Below, piece after piece: positions 25,659 through 34,886 of a DNA stretch of 64,000 bases (position 1 is the first letter of the stretch; each line of letters begins with the position of its first letter). Source of the stretch: Sphingomonas sp. LM7 (GTDB taxonomy: Bacteria > Pseudomonadota > Alphaproteobacteria > Sphingomonadales > Sphingomonadaceae); contig NZ_CP019511.1 in NCBI RefSeq assembly GCF_002002925.1, forward strand, positions 744,001 to 808,000. The letters are read 5' to 3'. The notes beneath the pieces are model-generated. The model saw nothing but the letters and a program-made list of their open reading frames with translations. It was not told the DNA's origin and did no database searches. The translations under genes and the position numbers were made by a program.

Positions 25659-26114
25659 TCACTTGAGGACCGCGCGAAAGGCCACTTGGCCTTTGGCGCC
25701 GGCGGCGACGGGCTGGGCGAGACGCCAGCGGACTACGCGCACATCGGCGGCGACAGCGGAGCGCATCGTGGCGCCGCTGCGTACCTTGAGCGCGGAGAGC
25801 GGACCGAAGGTCTGGCCGTCGACCGAAAGTTCGGGCGCGGGGGAGCCATCGGCAGGGCCGGCATAGTGCATGGCGGCGGGAACCGGATTGGCGATGACCA
25901 ACCCGCTCGCGGCCTGCTTGCCGTTGTTGCGATATTCGATGCGATAGACGACGCGGTCGCCCGGCGTGACGCGTGCGGCATGGACGAGCTCGACCTTGGT
26001 CGTGCCGTCGGCCGCGGGCGCACGCTTCTCGGCGAGGACGCTCGAAACGATCTCGATCGGCGACGCCGCGGCCGGGGCGGCAGTGAGCGCGGCGAGCAAC
26101 AGGGTAATCGACAT
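25659..26114 (-). CDS. Small exported DUF11-like protein
   Basis: The 151-aa product (MSITLLLAALTAAPAAASP...) consists of a signal peptide and a single beta-sandwich: TKVELVHAARVTPGDRVVYRIEYRNNGKQAASGLVIANPVP, typical of DUF11 repeats, ending QVAFRAVLK. The ATG at 26114 is preferred over ATG 26120 because GAGGAG lies seven bases before it. It begins 12 bases after the upstream DUF11 gene and is the smallest member of the operon, perhaps a cap or subunit that polymerises; this is speculation. Confidence 0.8.
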   Translation of the reverse strand: MSITLLLAALTAAPAAASPIEIVSSVLAEKRAPAADGTTKVELVHAARVTPGDRVVYRIEYRNNGKQAASGLVIANPVPAAMHYAGPADGSPAPELSVDGQTFGPLSALKVRSGATMRSAVAADVRVVRWRLAQPVAAGAKGQVAFRAVLK

Positions 26115-26125
26115 GGGCATACTCC

Positions 26126-27103
26126 TCACAGGATCTTGACCTTGAACTGGACGGTTCGGGTGGCGGCGCCGGGGATGTCGCCGAGCGTGACCGCGATGCG
26201 GCCGGCGGCGAAGCTTCCGGAATCAGCGTCGGCGCCGTCGGTGAGCGCGACGCCATCAAGCGTCAGGCTGCCGCGGACATAGCTGGTGCCCGAGGGGATC
26301 GGATCGGCGATCTGGACTCCCCAGGCGGTGCTGCTGCCCGCGAAGCGCGCGACCAGCGAATAGGTGATGACCGAGCCGCGCACGGTCATGCCGCTGCCAT
26401 CGGGCGCGAGGATGCTCTGGCTCTTTTCGAGGCTGGCGGCCGGGGCCGTGCCGCCGGGAAGCAGCGTGAAGCGCATCGTCGCCTCGGCATTGGTGGGGCC
26501 GACGATGGCGTCGGTGCCCTGGTCGCCGCGGCCGGGATAGCGCGTGCCGGGCGCGCCCGAGCCGGTGGCGGCGCGGGCGAAGACCTCCAGCGCGGCGCCA
26601 TTGGACACCATGCCGGGATCGACGACGGCAAGCAGCGCCAGCGCCTGGCCAGGTGACAGGATGGGAGTGGGGCCGTCGAGCAGCGTATCGCCGGCGTCGA
26701 AGATGCCGTTGGCGTTGCTGTCGAGCGCGAAGCCGCGGACCTGCCCGGCGACGCCCTGGAGCGTGCCGGCGAGGATGAAGCGTTCATTGCCGTTGCCGCC
26801 GTTGACCAGCGTGAACGGAACCGCGCTCCCGGCGCCGTCGATCGTGACGCCGCTGCCGGTCGCAGCGAGGCCGATATCGAGGCGCTCGGCGACCCGCAGC
26901 GTCGCGGCGTTCGAGGCGATGCGCGCGGGCGCACCCTCGACCAGCAACTCGGCGCTTGCGATATTGCGCACTTCGCTACCTGCGCGCTGCGCCATTGCCG
27001 GCGCAGCGCATGCCAGCATCGCGCACGCTGCGCCCGCGCAAAGCGCGCGGCGGCGAAGCCGCGCGGCCGGGCTGGGGTGCGGAAAGGGCGAGCGGGGGGT
27101 CAT
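26126..27103 (-). CDS. Exported DUF11 repeat protein, first of the operon's surface genes
   Basis: The 325-aa product has an Arg-rich signal peptide (RLRRRALCAGAACAMLACAAPAMA) and the shared motif VRNIASAELLVEGAPARIASNAATLRV. A DSNANGIFDAGD loop at about residue 143 resembles the acidic loop of the 366-aa neighbour. The C-terminal DUF11 unit (VITYSLVARFAGSSTAWGVQIADPIPSGTSYVRGSLTLDG) ends in VQFKVKIL. GAGG lies five bases before ATG 27103, and the start is only 19 bases after the chemoreceptor stop, so the two are likely co-transcribed. Confidence 0.82.
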   Translation of the reverse strand: MTPRSPFPHPSPAARLRRRALCAGAACAMLACAAPAMAQRAGSEVRNIASAELLVEGAPARIASNAATLRVAERLDIGLAATGSGVTIDGAGSAVPFTLVNGGNGNERFILAGTLQGVAGQVRGFALDSNANGIFDAGDTLLDGPTPILSPGQALALLAVVDPGMVSNGAALEVFARAATGSGAPGTRYPGRGDQGTDAIVGPTNAEATMRFTLLPGGTAPAASLEKSQSILAPDGSGMTVRGSVITYSLVARFAGSSTAWGVQIADPIPSGTSYVRGSLTLDGVALTDGADADSGSFAAGRIAVTLGDIPGAATRTVQFKVKIL

Positions 27104-27122
27104 GACGTCCTCGAGCCCGAAC

Positions 27123-28484
27123 TCAGTGGAGCGCGAGGGCGCGGTGCGCCGTGCGGGCCGGAGCCTGGTTCGTCGGGGCGGTGTTGCCGGTGCGGAAGCG
27201 CGTGGCCTGTTCGGCGAGCGCATTGACTTCGGCATCGAGGTTGCGCGCGGCGGCCGAGGTTTCCTCGACCATCGCGGCGTTCTGCTGCGTGGCCGAATCC
27301 ATCGTGCCGACGGCTTCGGTGATCTGCGAGATCGCGATCGCCTGTGCCTGGTTGTCGCTCGCCATGTTGCTGAGCAGCGCATGGACTTCATCGACATCGC
27401 CCGAGATCGCGGCGAGGGCGCCATCGACGCGCTGGACCATCTCGACGGCGGTCAGCACTTCGCTCTGGGTGACGGTGAGTTGCTCGCGGGCGCGCTTGGC
27501 TTCTTCCTCGGCGCGCATGGCGAGCGCGGAGACGAGATCGGCGACCACGGCAAAGCCGCGGCCCGCCTCGCCGGCGCGGCCGGCCTCGACGGCGGCATTC
27601 ATCGCGAGGACGCGGGTCTGGAAGGCAATCTTGTCGAGACCCTCGATGACGTCGTCGATGCCCTTGGCGCTCTCCGAGACGCGGCTCATTGCCTGCACGG
27701 CTTCGCCGGTCACGGTGCGGCCCTTGCCGACGGTGGAGATGGCGCCGTCGGCACGCGCGACGGTGCGCGTCGCGGCAACGGCGTTGGACTTGAGGCGACC
27801 GTCGATCTGGGCGATCGCAGCCGAAGTCTGCTCGAGGCTGGCGGCATTGGCTTCGGTGCGGCGCGCGAGCGATTCCGACGCGCCGGCGATCTCGCTGGAG
27901 CCCGCGCGGATCATCGTGGTGCTCTGCGTGACCGAACCGATCAAGTCGCGCAGGCTGGCCAGCGCATCGTTGAAGTTGGCCTTCAGTTCCGCATAGTCGG
28001 CGGGATAGTCCTCGATAATATCGGCAGTGAGATCACCATTGGCGAGGCGCTTGAAGTTGGCGGTCATCCCGTTCACTAGGCGGGCATGCTTTTCGGCCTG
28101 GGCGTTAAGCGTAATCTGCGCCTGGGCGGAATCGCGGAAGCGGAACATCGCCTTGGTCATCCGGCCGACGCAGTCGCGATAGTCAGTGAAGACGATCGGG
28201 CTCGTCAGGTCACCCTCTGCCAGCGCCTCCATGCGGAGCACGGTGGTGACGTAAGGCGTTGCGATCGCAGTACGAAAGACGATCCCGAGCACGGCGGCAA
28301 GCGCGGTGGCGCCCAGCCCGACGACAAGGCCCGCCGAGGGGCCGGCGATCACGGTGGCGATAGGCTGGACGGCGACCAATGCGGCCATTGCACCAAAGGC
28401 GATCAGCAGCTTGAGCCGGATCGGAGCGTGCGCGGTAAACCAGTTCAAGGCTGAACCCCTCAGTAAAGCACGATGCCACTCCAC
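27123..28484 (-). CDS. Methyl-accepting chemotaxis protein
   Basis: The 453-aa protein has two hydrophobic segments close together near the N-terminus (about residues 24-50 and 50-70) and no sizeable periplasmic domain. HAMP-like linkers (GDLTSPIVFTDYRDCVGRMTKAM and GDLTADIIEDYPADYAELK) follow, then a signalling domain. Its hairpin tip reads IDDVIEGLDKIAFQTRVLAMNAAVEAGRAGEAGRGFAVVA, which binds CheA/CheW. It probably senses an internal or membrane signal. The start could also be TTG 28448, which has AGGGG at a better distance. It heads the DUF11 operon. Confidence 0.93.
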   Translation of the reverse strand: MEWHRALLRGSALNWFTAHAPIRLKLLIAFGAMAALVAVQPIATVIAGPSAGLVVGLGATALAAVLGIVFRTAIATPYVTTVLRMEALAEGDLTSPIVFTDYRDCVGRMTKAMFRFRDSAQAQITLNAQAEKHARLVNGMTANFKRLANGDLTADIIEDYPADYAELKANFNDALASLRDLIGSVTQSTTMIRAGSSEIAGASESLARRTEANAASLEQTSAAIAQIDGRLKSNAVAATRTVARADGAISTVGKGRTVTGEAVQAMSRVSESAKGIDDVIEGLDKIAFQTRVLAMNAAVEAGRAGEAGRGFAVVADLVSALAMRAEEEAKRAREQLTVTQSEVLTAVEMVQRVDGALAAISGDVDEVHALLSNMASDNQAQAIAISQITEAVGTMDSATQQNAAMVEETSAAARNLDAEVNALAEQATRFRTGNTAPTNQAPARTAHRALALH

Positions 28485-28776
28485 CGCCTGCTGCGACCAC
28501 AGCGGGCGAGGGGGATCATCTTGATTTGTAGAGGCTTAGCGTTGGGTGCCCTGGATTTGAGGGGCCGCAACAATGCCCATTTTGAGAGGTATTGGCAGCT
28601 TTTCTAAGGGGCGGCGGCATTAACCTTAAGTGTATTTACGAGAGCTTCGATTGTGCTCCGACAGTGAGGATCCGGGGCAGAACAACTTGGCCGGCATCGG
28701 CGGGGGCGACCTAATTGCCCTGCCTTGGCCCTTCCGGCATAGCGGTGGCTTCGGGCAGGGGTGCGGGGGAAGGGTC

Positions 28777-30321
28777 ATGTCGCAGCGTGTTACACGGCGT
28801 CAGCTGATCGGCGGGGCCGTGGCGGCGGGCGGGCTGGCGAACTGGCCGGCGCGCGCGGCATCGGCCGAGGCTTCGACCCTGTTCCGCGAAGTGCTGCTGG
28901 TCGACGGCACCGGCGCGCCGCCGCGGCTTGCCGACGTGCTGGTTGCCGGCGAGCGGATCGCGCGGATCGGAGCGCCTGCCGCGCGCACGCGGGTCTCGGC
29001 CACGCGCGTCGTCGCGGGGGAAGGACGCGTTCTCGCGCCGGGCTTCATCGACACGCACAGTCATGGCGATCCGCTGGAGGACTCGTACGAGAGTTTCCTC
29101 GCGATGGGCGTCACCACGATCGTCCTCGGCCAGGATGGCGACGGGCCGCGGATCGGCAAGGATCTCGACCTGCGAAGCTGGATGGCCGCAGTCGATCGCG
29201 CGCATATCGACGTCAACGTCGCGGCACTGTCGAGCCACGGCACGCTGCGGCGCGCAGTCAGGGTGCCCGACGCTGTCCGGCGTCCCGACGAGGCCGGGCT
29301 GGCGCGGATGGCGGCGCAGCTCGAAGCCGAATTGCGCGCGGGCGCCTTTGGCCTGTCCTATGGCCTCGAATACGTCCCCGGCATCTATTCGCAGACGCCC
29401 GAGCTGGCCAATCTCGGCCGCGTCGTCAGCCGCCACGACGGCGTGGTGATGAGCCATATGCGCTCGGAGAATGACGAGGAGATCGAAGCGTCGATCGACG
29501 AGCTGATCGCTTCGTCGCTCCCCGCGCGGCCGCATATCTCGCACCTGAAGGTCGTGTTCGGCAAAGGCGAGGCGCGGGCGCGGGCACTGCTCGACTTCCT
29601 CGCCGCCAAGCGCCGCCAGGGCATCGCACTCACATCAGACGAATATCCCTATACCGCCGGCTATACCGGTATTGCGCTGCTTTTCCCCGAATGGGCGTTG
29701 CCGCCGACCGACTATGCCGCGGTCGTCGCGGCACGCCGGCCGGCGTTGCGCGAACATCTCGAGAAGCGGATGACGCGCCGCGGCGGCCCCGAGGCGCTGC
29801 TGCTCGGCACGGCGCCCTGGGCAGGCAAGACCCTCGCCCAGGCGGCGGCAGAGGCCGGACTCGCCTATCCCGATTTCCTGATCAAGCTGGGCCCCGTGGC
29901 GGCGTCTGGCGCCCACTTCACGATGGACAAGGCGCTGCAGGACCTGATGATCCTGGATCCGCACGTCGCGATCTCGACCGATGGCGGCCCCGGCATGCGG
30001 CATCCGCGCGCGACCGGCACCTATGCCAAGTGGATCGAGGAATATGTCGTGCGCGACAGGAAGCTGCCGATCGAGGAGGCGGTCCGGAAGGCCACCGGCT
30101 TCCCCGCGGGCATCCTGCGCCTTGCCGACCGAGGCGTGATCCGGGTCGGTGCAAAGGCCGATTGCATCCTCTTCGACCCTGCAAGGGTCAAGGCGCGCTC
30201 GACCTATGTCGATCCGTTCGCGAAAGCCGAGGGATTCGACCTGGTGATGGTGAACGGCCGGCTCGCCTTCGAAAGCGGCGCGCGGGCCGGTGGCGCCGGT
30301 CGTCTGCTCCGCGCCCGGTAG
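28777..30321 (+). CDS. N-acyl-D-amino-acid deacylase-like amidohydrolase with Tat signal
   Basis: The 514-aa enzyme starts with a twin-arginine signal (TRRQLIGGAVAAGGLANWPARA), so it is probably exported folded. It has the amidohydrolase motif GFIDTHSHGDP (metal HxH), MSHMRSEND in the middle, HISHLKV, SDEYPYTAG and the late ISTDGGPGMRHPRATGTY, the pattern of D-aminoacylases. These cleave N-acyl groups or related amides; the substrate is not determined. ATG 28777 follows GGGGGAAGGG. No peptidase or transport partner is adjacent. Confidence 0.87.
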   Translation: MSQRVTRRQLIGGAVAAGGLANWPARAASAEASTLFREVLLVDGTGAPPRLADVLVAGERIARIGAPAARTRVSATRVVAGEGRVLAPGFIDTHSHGDPLEDSYESFLAMGVTTIVLGQDGDGPRIGKDLDLRSWMAAVDRAHIDVNVAALSSHGTLRRAVRVPDAVRRPDEAGLARMAAQLEAELRAGAFGLSYGLEYVPGIYSQTPELANLGRVVSRHDGVVMSHMRSENDEEIEASIDELIASSLPARPHISHLKVVFGKGEARARALLDFLAAKRRQGIALTSDEYPYTAGYTGIALLFPEWALPPTDYAAVVAARRPALREHLEKRMTRRGGPEALLLGTAPWAGKTLAQAAAEAGLAYPDFLIKLGPVAASGAHFTMDKALQDLMILDPHVAISTDGGPGMRHPRATGTYAKWIEEYVVRDRKLPIEEAVRKATGFPAGILRLADRGVIRVGAKADCILFDPARVKARSTYVDPFAKAEGFDLVMVNGRLAFESGARAGGAGRLLRAR

Positions 30322-30789
30322 ATTTCCTCGTACGAAAGGAGCGCGCTGACGCCATCGCACGCCCGACGAAAATCCTTTCGAACGTGAAATAATCGAGAAA
30401 CATGTTTGTCTTATTTCATATATTCGAAGATACTCGTTGGAATGCGAGGCGTGCCATGCCCCGTAGGTCCGACGCGGTTTGGGTTCGCTTCTGGTTCGAA
30501 TGGCCAGCGCAGGTCGTATCTATAATAATAATAAAGATCGCTGCGCGTGAATTCCACGGACACCAAATAAAGGTTGACCATTAGTTGGCTTGGCCGGCCT
30601 GGAAGGTATTTCGATCTTGTTAGGTCGAGACACGAAAGGCATGCGCGTCTTCGGAATGTCTTTCAGGCATCGGGCCTGACGTCATTGTTCGCGACGGTGT
30701 TTGGCCGTCTGTCTTGTAGAAGTGCAACTGCATCAATGGTGCGGTTGCGCAGCCCTCCCGTGCATTGAGGGCATGCGTGGAGTTCGGCG
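30322..30789. other. AT-rich intergenic region upstream of the RTX protein
   Basis: This 468-bp stretch is clearly less GC-rich than its neighbours, with ATATTCGAAGATA and a run of ATAATAATAATAA (about 30521-30535). I find no gene or RNA. It probably holds the promoter and regulatory sites of the RTX gene. The base composition suggests acquired DNA. Confidence 0.5.
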
Positions 30790-33258
30790 TTGACCACTAT
30801 CTACATCGAAGCGGATCCGTCGGGTACGGACGACAGCGCGCGGATCAACGCGGCGCTCGCAGATCCGGATGTGACCAGTGTCGTTCTGGGGCCGGGCACG
30901 TTCTACGCGGCTTCTTCGATCCTCGTCCCATCGAACAAGACGCTGACGGGTGAGGGCGCGAGCGCCACCATGATCCAGGCGCTGCCCGAATTCGCCCGCG
31001 ACGCGGGATCGTTCGGCGTGGTCGCGTCGGAGACCGGCGCGGTCGGAGTCACCGTTTCCAATCTCAGCATCGATGCCAACAAGCTGCTGGTCGATGGCGC
31101 GCGCCTCAACGCATGCTACATGGATCAGGCCACCGGATTTACCGTCTCCGGCGTCAATACCTATAATGCGACCGGATATGGCCAGTTCGCGCAAGGCGAT
31201 GTCGGCGCATTCCAGTTCGGCAATCCCGATGCCGTCTACGCCAGCGGCACCTATACGGATTGCTGGAGCTTCAACGCCAATGTCGCCTTCGAACAGATGA
31301 TGGGCGACGGCATCACCCTTACCAATTGCCATGCCCGCGATGGCGATGGCGACATCTGGGTCGAGTACAGCTTCCACCCGCTGGCCGGATCGAAGAACAT
31401 CCTTTTCCAGGATTGTAGCTCGATCGGTGCGGCGAGCGGTGGCTTCGGGCTCGTCACCAGTCTCGCCGCGCTCGAGAACATATCGATCATCGATTGTACG
31501 GTGGAGGTGGGGACCTCCCCGGGGATTACCGCGGCCGGGTTCAACCCGGTGATCGGTCTGGTGATCTCCGGATCCAGTTTCGTTTCGGCTTCGAATGCGG
31601 GCGCCAGGCTGGGTGGCGTCAGCGGTACGATCGACGATTCCTATTTCCAAGGTGCCGTCATCGGCGCCGAGTTCGGCTATTCCTCCGACGGCACCGCCAG
31701 CGAAATCGTCATTTCCCACAGCGATGCACTCGGCATCTCGAGCCCGTGGTCGCTCGCCGCTTCCTACGGCATCAACGTCTTCGGCGATGGCATCGTCTGG
31801 GACGGCGGCAGGATCGAAGCCTGGGGGCCGCCGGGACTAGTATATGCGGTTTCCGGATCGCCCGAGGTCAGCGCCGACACCTTGCTGGTCGCGGACGGTT
31901 ATTTCGGGTCGCCCCCGCTTCTAGGGGAAGGCATTCTCGACCAATTCATTCTCGGTTCCGATGCGAGCGAAAAGCTTGTCGGGGGTGCCGGCAACGACGT
32001 CCTTGTCGGGCTGGCCGGCAATGATATCCTCGACGGCGGCACCGGACGGGACGTGCTGCAGGGCGGCGCGGGCGATGATGTCTATTATGTCGGCAGCGAC
32101 GAACTGGTCTTCGAGCGGGCGGGCGACGGCTTCGATACGATATATGCGCGTTCCAGCTTCGCCCTGGACGCGGGCTCGCATATCGAGGTGCTCGGAACGA
32201 TCGATTGGCGGCTGACCGACCCGCTGCGGCTGGACGGCAACGAGCTCAACAACAAGCTGGTCGGCAACAGCGGCGCCAACCAGCTCTATGGCGGCGCCGG
32301 CAATGACAGCCTGATCGGCATGGCCGGCGACGATATCCTGGATGGCGGTGCGGGCGGGGACGTGATGCTGGGCGGCGAGGGCGACGACAGCTATTATGTC
32401 GACGATATTCTCGACGTGGCGCGCGAGCGCGAAGGCGAGGGCTTCGACACGGTCTATGTGCGTTCCAGCTTCTCGCTGGAGGCGGGGTCGCATGTCGAGG
32501 TGATCGCGACGGCAGACTGGCGGCTGACCGACGCGCTGCGCCTGGTCGGCAACGAACTCAACAACCGGGTGATCGGCAATAGCGGCGCAAACCAGCTCTA
32601 TGGCGGCGCCGGCGACGACACGCTGCTCGGCCTGGCCGGCAACGACATCCTCGACGGCGGTGCCGGACGCGACCTGATGCAGGGCGGCGAGGGCGACGAC
32701 AGCTATTACGTCACCGGCGGCGATCAGGTCATCGAACTGGATGGCGAGGGGTTCGATTCGGTCTATGCGTGGGAATCATTCGCGCTTGCGGCCGACGCTT
32801 CGATCGAAGTGCTCGGAACGGCCAACGCGGCGTTGCGCGATGCGATCGACCTGACCGGCAACAATCTCAACAACAAGCTGATCGGCAATGCCGGCGCGAA
32901 CAGCCTCGACGGCGGCGCGGGCAGCGACACGCTGCGTGGCATGGGCGGCCCGGACACCTTCGTGTTCAGCACCGCGCTCGGGCCCGACAATATCGATCTG
33001 GTGGTGGATTTCGTGGCCGGCGAAGACAGGATCGCGCTGGACCGCAAGATATTCGCCGCGCTGGCCGATGCCGATCTGGCGCCGAGCGCCTTCGGCCTGG
33101 GAGCCGTCGCCACCCACGCAGACCAACGCATTCTCTACGATCCGAAGTCGGGCGGGCTGTTCTACGATGCCGACGGCAACGGCGCGAGCGCCGCGATCCA
33201 GTTCGCCACCCTGAGCGCCGGATTGTCGCTGACCCACACCGACTTCTTCCTTATCTAG
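30790..33258 (+). CDS. Right-handed beta-helix/RTX calcium-binding protein, probable type I secretion substrate
   Basis: The 822-aa protein has a right-handed beta-helix in its first about 380 residues (a pectate-lyase-like start with DDSARINAALADPDV and SNLSIDANKLL). Glycine-rich RTX nonapeptides (GGAGNDVLVGLAGNDILDGG) then alternate with 104-aa modules. The architecture resembles mannuronan C5-epimerases and other secreted polysaccharide-acting enzymes. No N-terminal signal peptide is present; the C-terminus ends LTHTDFFLI, as in type I secretion substrates. Start TTG 30790 has GGAG eight bases upstream. No type I secretion genes lie nearby. The enzymatic activity cannot be read. Confidence 0.8.
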   Translation: MTTIYIEADPSGTDDSARINAALADPDVTSVVLGPGTFYAASSILVPSNKTLTGEGASATMIQALPEFARDAGSFGVVASETGAVGVTVSNLSIDANKLLVDGARLNACYMDQATGFTVSGVNTYNATGYGQFAQGDVGAFQFGNPDAVYASGTYTDCWSFNANVAFEQMMGDGITLTNCHARDGDGDIWVEYSFHPLAGSKNILFQDCSSIGAASGGFGLVTSLAALENISIIDCTVEVGTSPGITAAGFNPVIGLVISGSSFVSASNAGARLGGVSGTIDDSYFQGAVIGAEFGYSSDGTASEIVISHSDALGISSPWSLAASYGINVFGDGIVWDGGRIEAWGPPGLVYAVSGSPEVSADTLLVADGYFGSPPLLGEGILDQFILGSDASEKLVGGAGNDVLVGLAGNDILDGGTGRDVLQGGAGDDVYYVGSDELVFERAGDGFDTIYARSSFALDAGSHIEVLGTIDWRLTDPLRLDGNELNNKLVGNSGANQLYGGAGNDSLIGMAGDDILDGGAGGDVMLGGEGDDSYYVDDILDVAREREGEGFDTVYVRSSFSLEAGSHVEVIATADWRLTDALRLVGNELNNRVIGNSGANQLYGGAGDDTLLGLAGNDILDGGAGRDLMQGGEGDDSYYVTGGDQVIELDGEGFDSVYAWESFALAADASIEVLGTANAALRDAIDLTGNNLNNKLIGNAGANSLDGGAGSDTLRGMGGPDTFVFSTALGPDNIDLVVDFVAGEDRIALDRKIFAALADADLAPSAFGLGAVATHADQRILYDPKSGGLFYDADGNGASAAIQFATLSAGLSLTHTDFFLI
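32128..32973 (+). repeat. Three tandem about 104-residue RTX modules
   Basis: Modules start at 32128, 32440 and 32749 (periods 312 and 309 bp). Each begins GFDT/SVY...SSF and continues through LTD-x-LRL-x-GNELNN, GNSGANQLYGGAG and two RTX nonapeptide runs. The third is the most divergent and leads into the C-terminal domain (DTFVFSTALG). Such internal repeats are prone to copy-number change. Confidence 0.85.
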
Positions 33259-33267
33259 TCCGCGTTG

Positions 33268-34476
33268 TCAGCCCGTTGACGGGGCCAGCGCCTTGCATAG
33301 CCCGTCGGTGGCGAGCGCGATGCGCGATTCCGCTGTCGTCCGGTTGGACGGATCGTTCGCCACGCCGCGCGTCTCGGTGTTGAACGCGAGCAGCGTACCG
33401 AGATGCTGGTCGGGGCACAGGCTCAGATAGGCGCGAAAACCGTTCTGGTCGCCATTGTGGCCGATGATGCGGATCCCGTCGCTGCGGTCGACGAAGAAGG
33501 AGAGGCCGCTCCACGTCGTCGGCGCCATCCGGCCCTGAGTGAAATCCTCGCCCGCCGCGATCTGCGGCACCCACATTTCTTCGAGCGAGGCGCGCTTTAG
33601 GACGACGTCGTATTCCGCCCGGCGCTTCGCATCGCCGAGCAGGAAGGCCGCATATCGCGCCATGTCGGGCAGCGGTGCATTAAGCCCGCCATTGGATACG
33701 GTCACGCCGGTATCGACGTCGAACGGGGCCGCGACGCGCTTGCCATCGCGGATGTAATAGCTGTGCGACCGGTGCCGCAGCAGGTGCGGCGGGGTGCGGT
33801 CGAAATAGCTGGCGTGCATGCCGAGCGGCTTGAGGATGTTCTTGTCGATATAGACTTCGAAATCCTCGCCAGTGAGGCGCTCGATCACCTGGCCGAGATA
33901 GACGATGCCCGGATTGGAATAGCTGAAGCGGCTGCCGGGGCGGAACTGCACGTCGGTATAGGGCAGCATCGCGGCGAGCTGTGCCCAGCTCCGGGGTTCG
34001 AAGGGTTGCCAGTCGCGGTCGCGCCAGCGCCACGTTCCGCCGCCGAAGCCGGCGCTGTGGCTCATCAGCTGGCGCAGCGTGATCGCGCCGGTGTCGCCGA
34101 AGGGATTATGCACCGCCGCAAGCTCGGGCACTAAGCGGACGATCGGATCGTCGAGCGTTAGCAGGCCGCGATCGCGCAGCTGGAGGATGGCGATCCCGGT
34201 CATCGTCTTGGTGATCGACGCCCAATGATAGATGGTCTGCGCATCCACAGGGACGCCCGAATCCGCGTCCTGCAGCCCGTGATGGTCTGCCGCGGCGACG
34301 CGGCCGTCGCGAACGACGTAGAAGCTGCTGCCGACGATGCCGGCCCGTTCGGTTTCGGCGCGGTGAAGCGAGCGAAAATCGGTCAGCGACTTGTCGAACG
34401 CGCGTTCACCGGCTGCGGCGGGACTGGCGATCTGCAATGCCGCCAGCAGGAGCCAGGCAGCGAGCCGACGGGACAT
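33268..34476 (-). CDS. Exported serine beta-lactamase-family hydrolase (class C/esterase-like)
   Basis: The 402-aa protein has a signal peptide (LAAWLLLAALQIASPAAAG) and the penicillin-binding fold motifs: SITK (S-x-x-K, about residue 88), YSN (Y-x-N, about 186) and a late GHNGDQNG (HxG). Proteins of this family are D-aminopeptidases, esterases or beta-lactamases; class C enzymes are similar but usually have KTG rather than HxG, so antibiotic hydrolysis is unlikely. It converges on the RTX gene with only nine bases between stops. Confidence 0.88.
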   Translation of the reverse strand: MSRRLAAWLLLAALQIASPAAAGERAFDKSLTDFRSLHRAETERAGIVGSSFYVVRDGRVAAADHHGLQDADSGVPVDAQTIYHWASITKTMTGIAILQLRDRGLLTLDDPIVRLVPELAAVHNPFGDTGAITLRQLMSHSAGFGGGTWRWRDRDWQPFEPRSWAQLAAMLPYTDVQFRPGSRFSYSNPGIVYLGQVIERLTGEDFEVYIDKNILKPLGMHASYFDRTPPHLLRHRSHSYYIRDGKRVAAPFDVDTGVTVSNGGLNAPLPDMARYAAFLLGDAKRRAEYDVVLKRASLEEMWVPQIAAGEDFTQGRMAPTTWSGLSFFVDRSDGIRIIGHNGDQNGFRAYLSLCPDQHLGTLLAFNTETRGVANDPSNRTTAESRIALATDGLCKALAPSTG

Positions 34477-34683
34477 GGCAACCTCGTTCTTGAGGAATCA
34501 GGTGCCGATCTTGGGGGAGGCGCATCGTCTGCGCAACCGGATTGGGGCGAACGCGGGGTGCGTAAAAGCCGCCTGCATTAGAGGCGTTCGCAATGCCATT
34601 CGGGAAAATTACAGCGTCCGGAACGCCAAACCCGGACTATCCCCTATAATGGTGAATAAGATGCTAACGCGGAGGCGAGCCCG

Positions 34684-34869
34684 GTGATTTACGCAAACGT
34701 ACAAGACCCCATGAGCGTCAGCCGGAAGCGAGAAGCGGCAGCGTCGCGCAAGTCCGAGCTGGCCCATTTCGAACTGTGCCCGATGTGTGGCCAGGCCGTG
34801 GACCGGCGCGACATATATGCAGTGATGCATCACTTGCCGGTCGGTCACCAGCCGTCGCCCGTCCATTGA
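34684..34869 (+). CDS. Small CxxC protein, unknown function
   Basis: The 61-aa product (MIYANVQDPMSVSRKREAAA...) has a basic helix followed by LCPMCGQAVDRRDIYAVMHH and GHQ, i.e. a CxxC plus histidines that could bind zinc. Similar short CPMCG proteins are common in sphingomonads, by recollection. The start is GTG 34684 because GGAGG lies eight bases upstream, whereas ATG 34711 has no ribosome site. Tail-to-tail with a TetR gene. Confidence 0.65.
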   Translation: MIYANVQDPMSVSRKREAAASRKSELAHFELCPMCGQAVDRRDIYAVMHHLPVGHQPSPVH

Positions 34870-34886
34870 GCCGGGCCGTCTGACCT

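Noticed and set aside
32128..32973. Regular repeats that could suggest a CRISPR array
   Set aside because: They are in-frame protein modules of about 310 bp in an RTX gene, without short spacers. No CRISPR array or cas gene is seen in the window.
33268..34476. Serine hydrolase as an antibiotic-resistance beta-lactamase
   Set aside because: It has SxxK and YxN but HxG instead of KTG, as in the esterase/D-aminopeptidase branch, and no resistance context is visible.
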